A DNA stretch of 64,000 nt from Bacteroidaceae bacterium (GTDB taxonomy: Bacteria; Bacteroidota; Bacteroidia; Bacteroidales; Bacteroidaceae). Numbering within the stretch: position 1 is the stretch's first letter; each line of letters starts with the position of its first letter. This document shows, piece after piece, positions 63,475 to 64,000 of the stretch. Below the pieces are notes generated by a model, which was not told the DNA's origin, did no database searches, and was given only the letters and a program-made list of their open reading frames with translations. A program made the translations under genes and the position numbers. The DNA lies in assembly GCA_017507105.1 (NCBI GenBank), contig JAFWBM010000034.1, positions 62,001-126,000 of the forward strand, written 5' to 3'.

Positions 63475-64000
63475 TTAATATGCTCTTGCAAAGAGAACGC
63501 GACGTGCCGATGGTTTACCTGTAACCATGCAGGTGCCGGGTGTCTCGTCCCATCCGATAGGTATACACCTTATCGTAGCTTTTGTGTCGTTCTTTATCTG
63601 TTCTTCAGTCTCGGGAGTTCCGTCCCAATGTGCAAGAATGAATCCTCCCTTTTCTATTTCTACCTTGAACTCTTCGTAGGTCTCTACAGTGCGTGTGTTT
63701 GCCTCGCGCATGTCGAGTGCCTTTTTGTGAAGGTTCTTCTGGATATCGTCGAGAAGTTCTTTTACATATGTGGTGATACCGTCGATGTTGCGTGTCTCTT
63801 TCTGTAAAGTATCGCGGCGCATAACTTCTATTGTTCCGTTTTCAAGGTCACGTGCACCAAGTACCAGGCGCACGGGTACACCTTTGAGCTCGTAGTCGGC
63901 AAATTTGAATCCGGGACGGCGGTTATCGGCGTTGTCATATTTAACGCTTATGCCCATCTTGCGCAACTCGGCTGTAAGCTCTGCAACCTTGACATCTATT
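63475..64000 (-). CDS. proS: Prolyl-tRNA synthetase, C-terminal part (N-terminus beyond window)
   Basis: The frame runs to the right edge, so only the last 175 residues are visible. Anticodon-binding domain ([41 protein letters not shown]) and the ProRS C-terminal domain ending ...[14 protein letters not shown]; the terminal Tyr is typical of archaeal/eukaryote-type ProRS used by Bacteroidetes. Charges tRNA-Pro. An internal Met at 63966 is not the true start. Confidence 0.93.
   Translation of the reverse strand, partial: IDVKVAELTAELRKMGISVKYDNADNRRPGFKFADYELKGVPVRLVLGARDLENGTIEVMRRDTLQKETRNIDGITTYVKELLDDIQKNLHKKALDMREANTRTVETYEEFKVEIEKGGFILAHWDGTPETEEQIKNDTKATIRCIPIGWDETPGTCMVTGKPSARRVLFARAY

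Noticed and set aside
1-64000. CRISPR array, rRNA operon, insertion sequence or prophage
   Set aside because: No regularly spaced repeats, no transposase, integrase, phage structural genes or rRNA seen on either strand.

Overview
The window is a 64 kb stretch of chromosome from a Bacteroidales bacterium, probably a gut commensal. Evidence is a SusC/SusD pair, many lipoproteins with SPxII signals, secreted proteins with T9SS-like C-terminal tails, a Bacteroidetes-type LptD, the rsmA-mgtE and psd-pssA pairs, DUF4834, DUF3332 and PCMD proteins, archaeal-type ProRS, and TAnnTTTG-type promoters. Genus cannot be fixed from sequence alone. I saw no IS element, integrase, CRISPR array or rRNA, so this looks like ordinary backbone with accessory envelope and glycan loci.

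Layout. 1-829: partial DUF349 gene. 1097-12496: envelope block on the minus strand, with a secreted multi-domain protein, two thioredoxin-fold lipoproteins, a degenerate metallopeptidase-like lipoprotein, SusD, SusC and a secreted esterase-like hydrolase. 12515-19858: housekeeping (mgtE, rsmA, a UPF0104 flippase-like protein, pepD, meaB, 5-formyl-THF cyclo-ligase). 19950-22495: three small envelope genes. 22552-29448: FKBP, TRIC-like channel, transglutaminase lipoprotein, an SPFH/ribbon-helix-helix/DUF3784/PAP2 operon, nadA and threonine dehydrogenase; kbl at 29701 completes threonine-to-glycine breakdown.

30965-40769 is a glycan block: a GH109-like protein, ROK glucokinase, a serine-type sulfatase beside its radical-SAM maturase, a NagB-like/PIG-L fusion whose deaminase site is degenerate, and a GH35-like lipoprotein whose catalytic glutamates are missing. 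It looks aimed at sulfated, N-acetylated host glycans.

40879-50952 is housekeeping (pssA, psd, dnaE, trxA, tadA, yraN, birA, pyrH) with small conserved unknowns. 51027-55563 is one minus-strand operon: VTC-like polyphosphate polymerase domain, DUF4956 membrane protein, DUF2490 outer-membrane barrel, a small tail-domain protein and a Cthe_2159-like beta-helix surface protein. It is the best candidate here for an undescribed envelope system. 55891-64000 holds an HD hydrolase, LptD, ung, asnA, tRNA-Arg(CCG), a lipid A acyltransferase-like gene overlapping a GT10 fucosyltransferase-like gene, and partial proS.

Almost every convergent gene pair is separated by a long, nearly perfect inverted repeat (arms 12-26 bp), each of different sequence, acting as bidirectional terminators. 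Promoter calls rest on the Bacteroidetes -7 (TAnnTTTG) and -33 (TTG/TTTG) consensus and are predictions.
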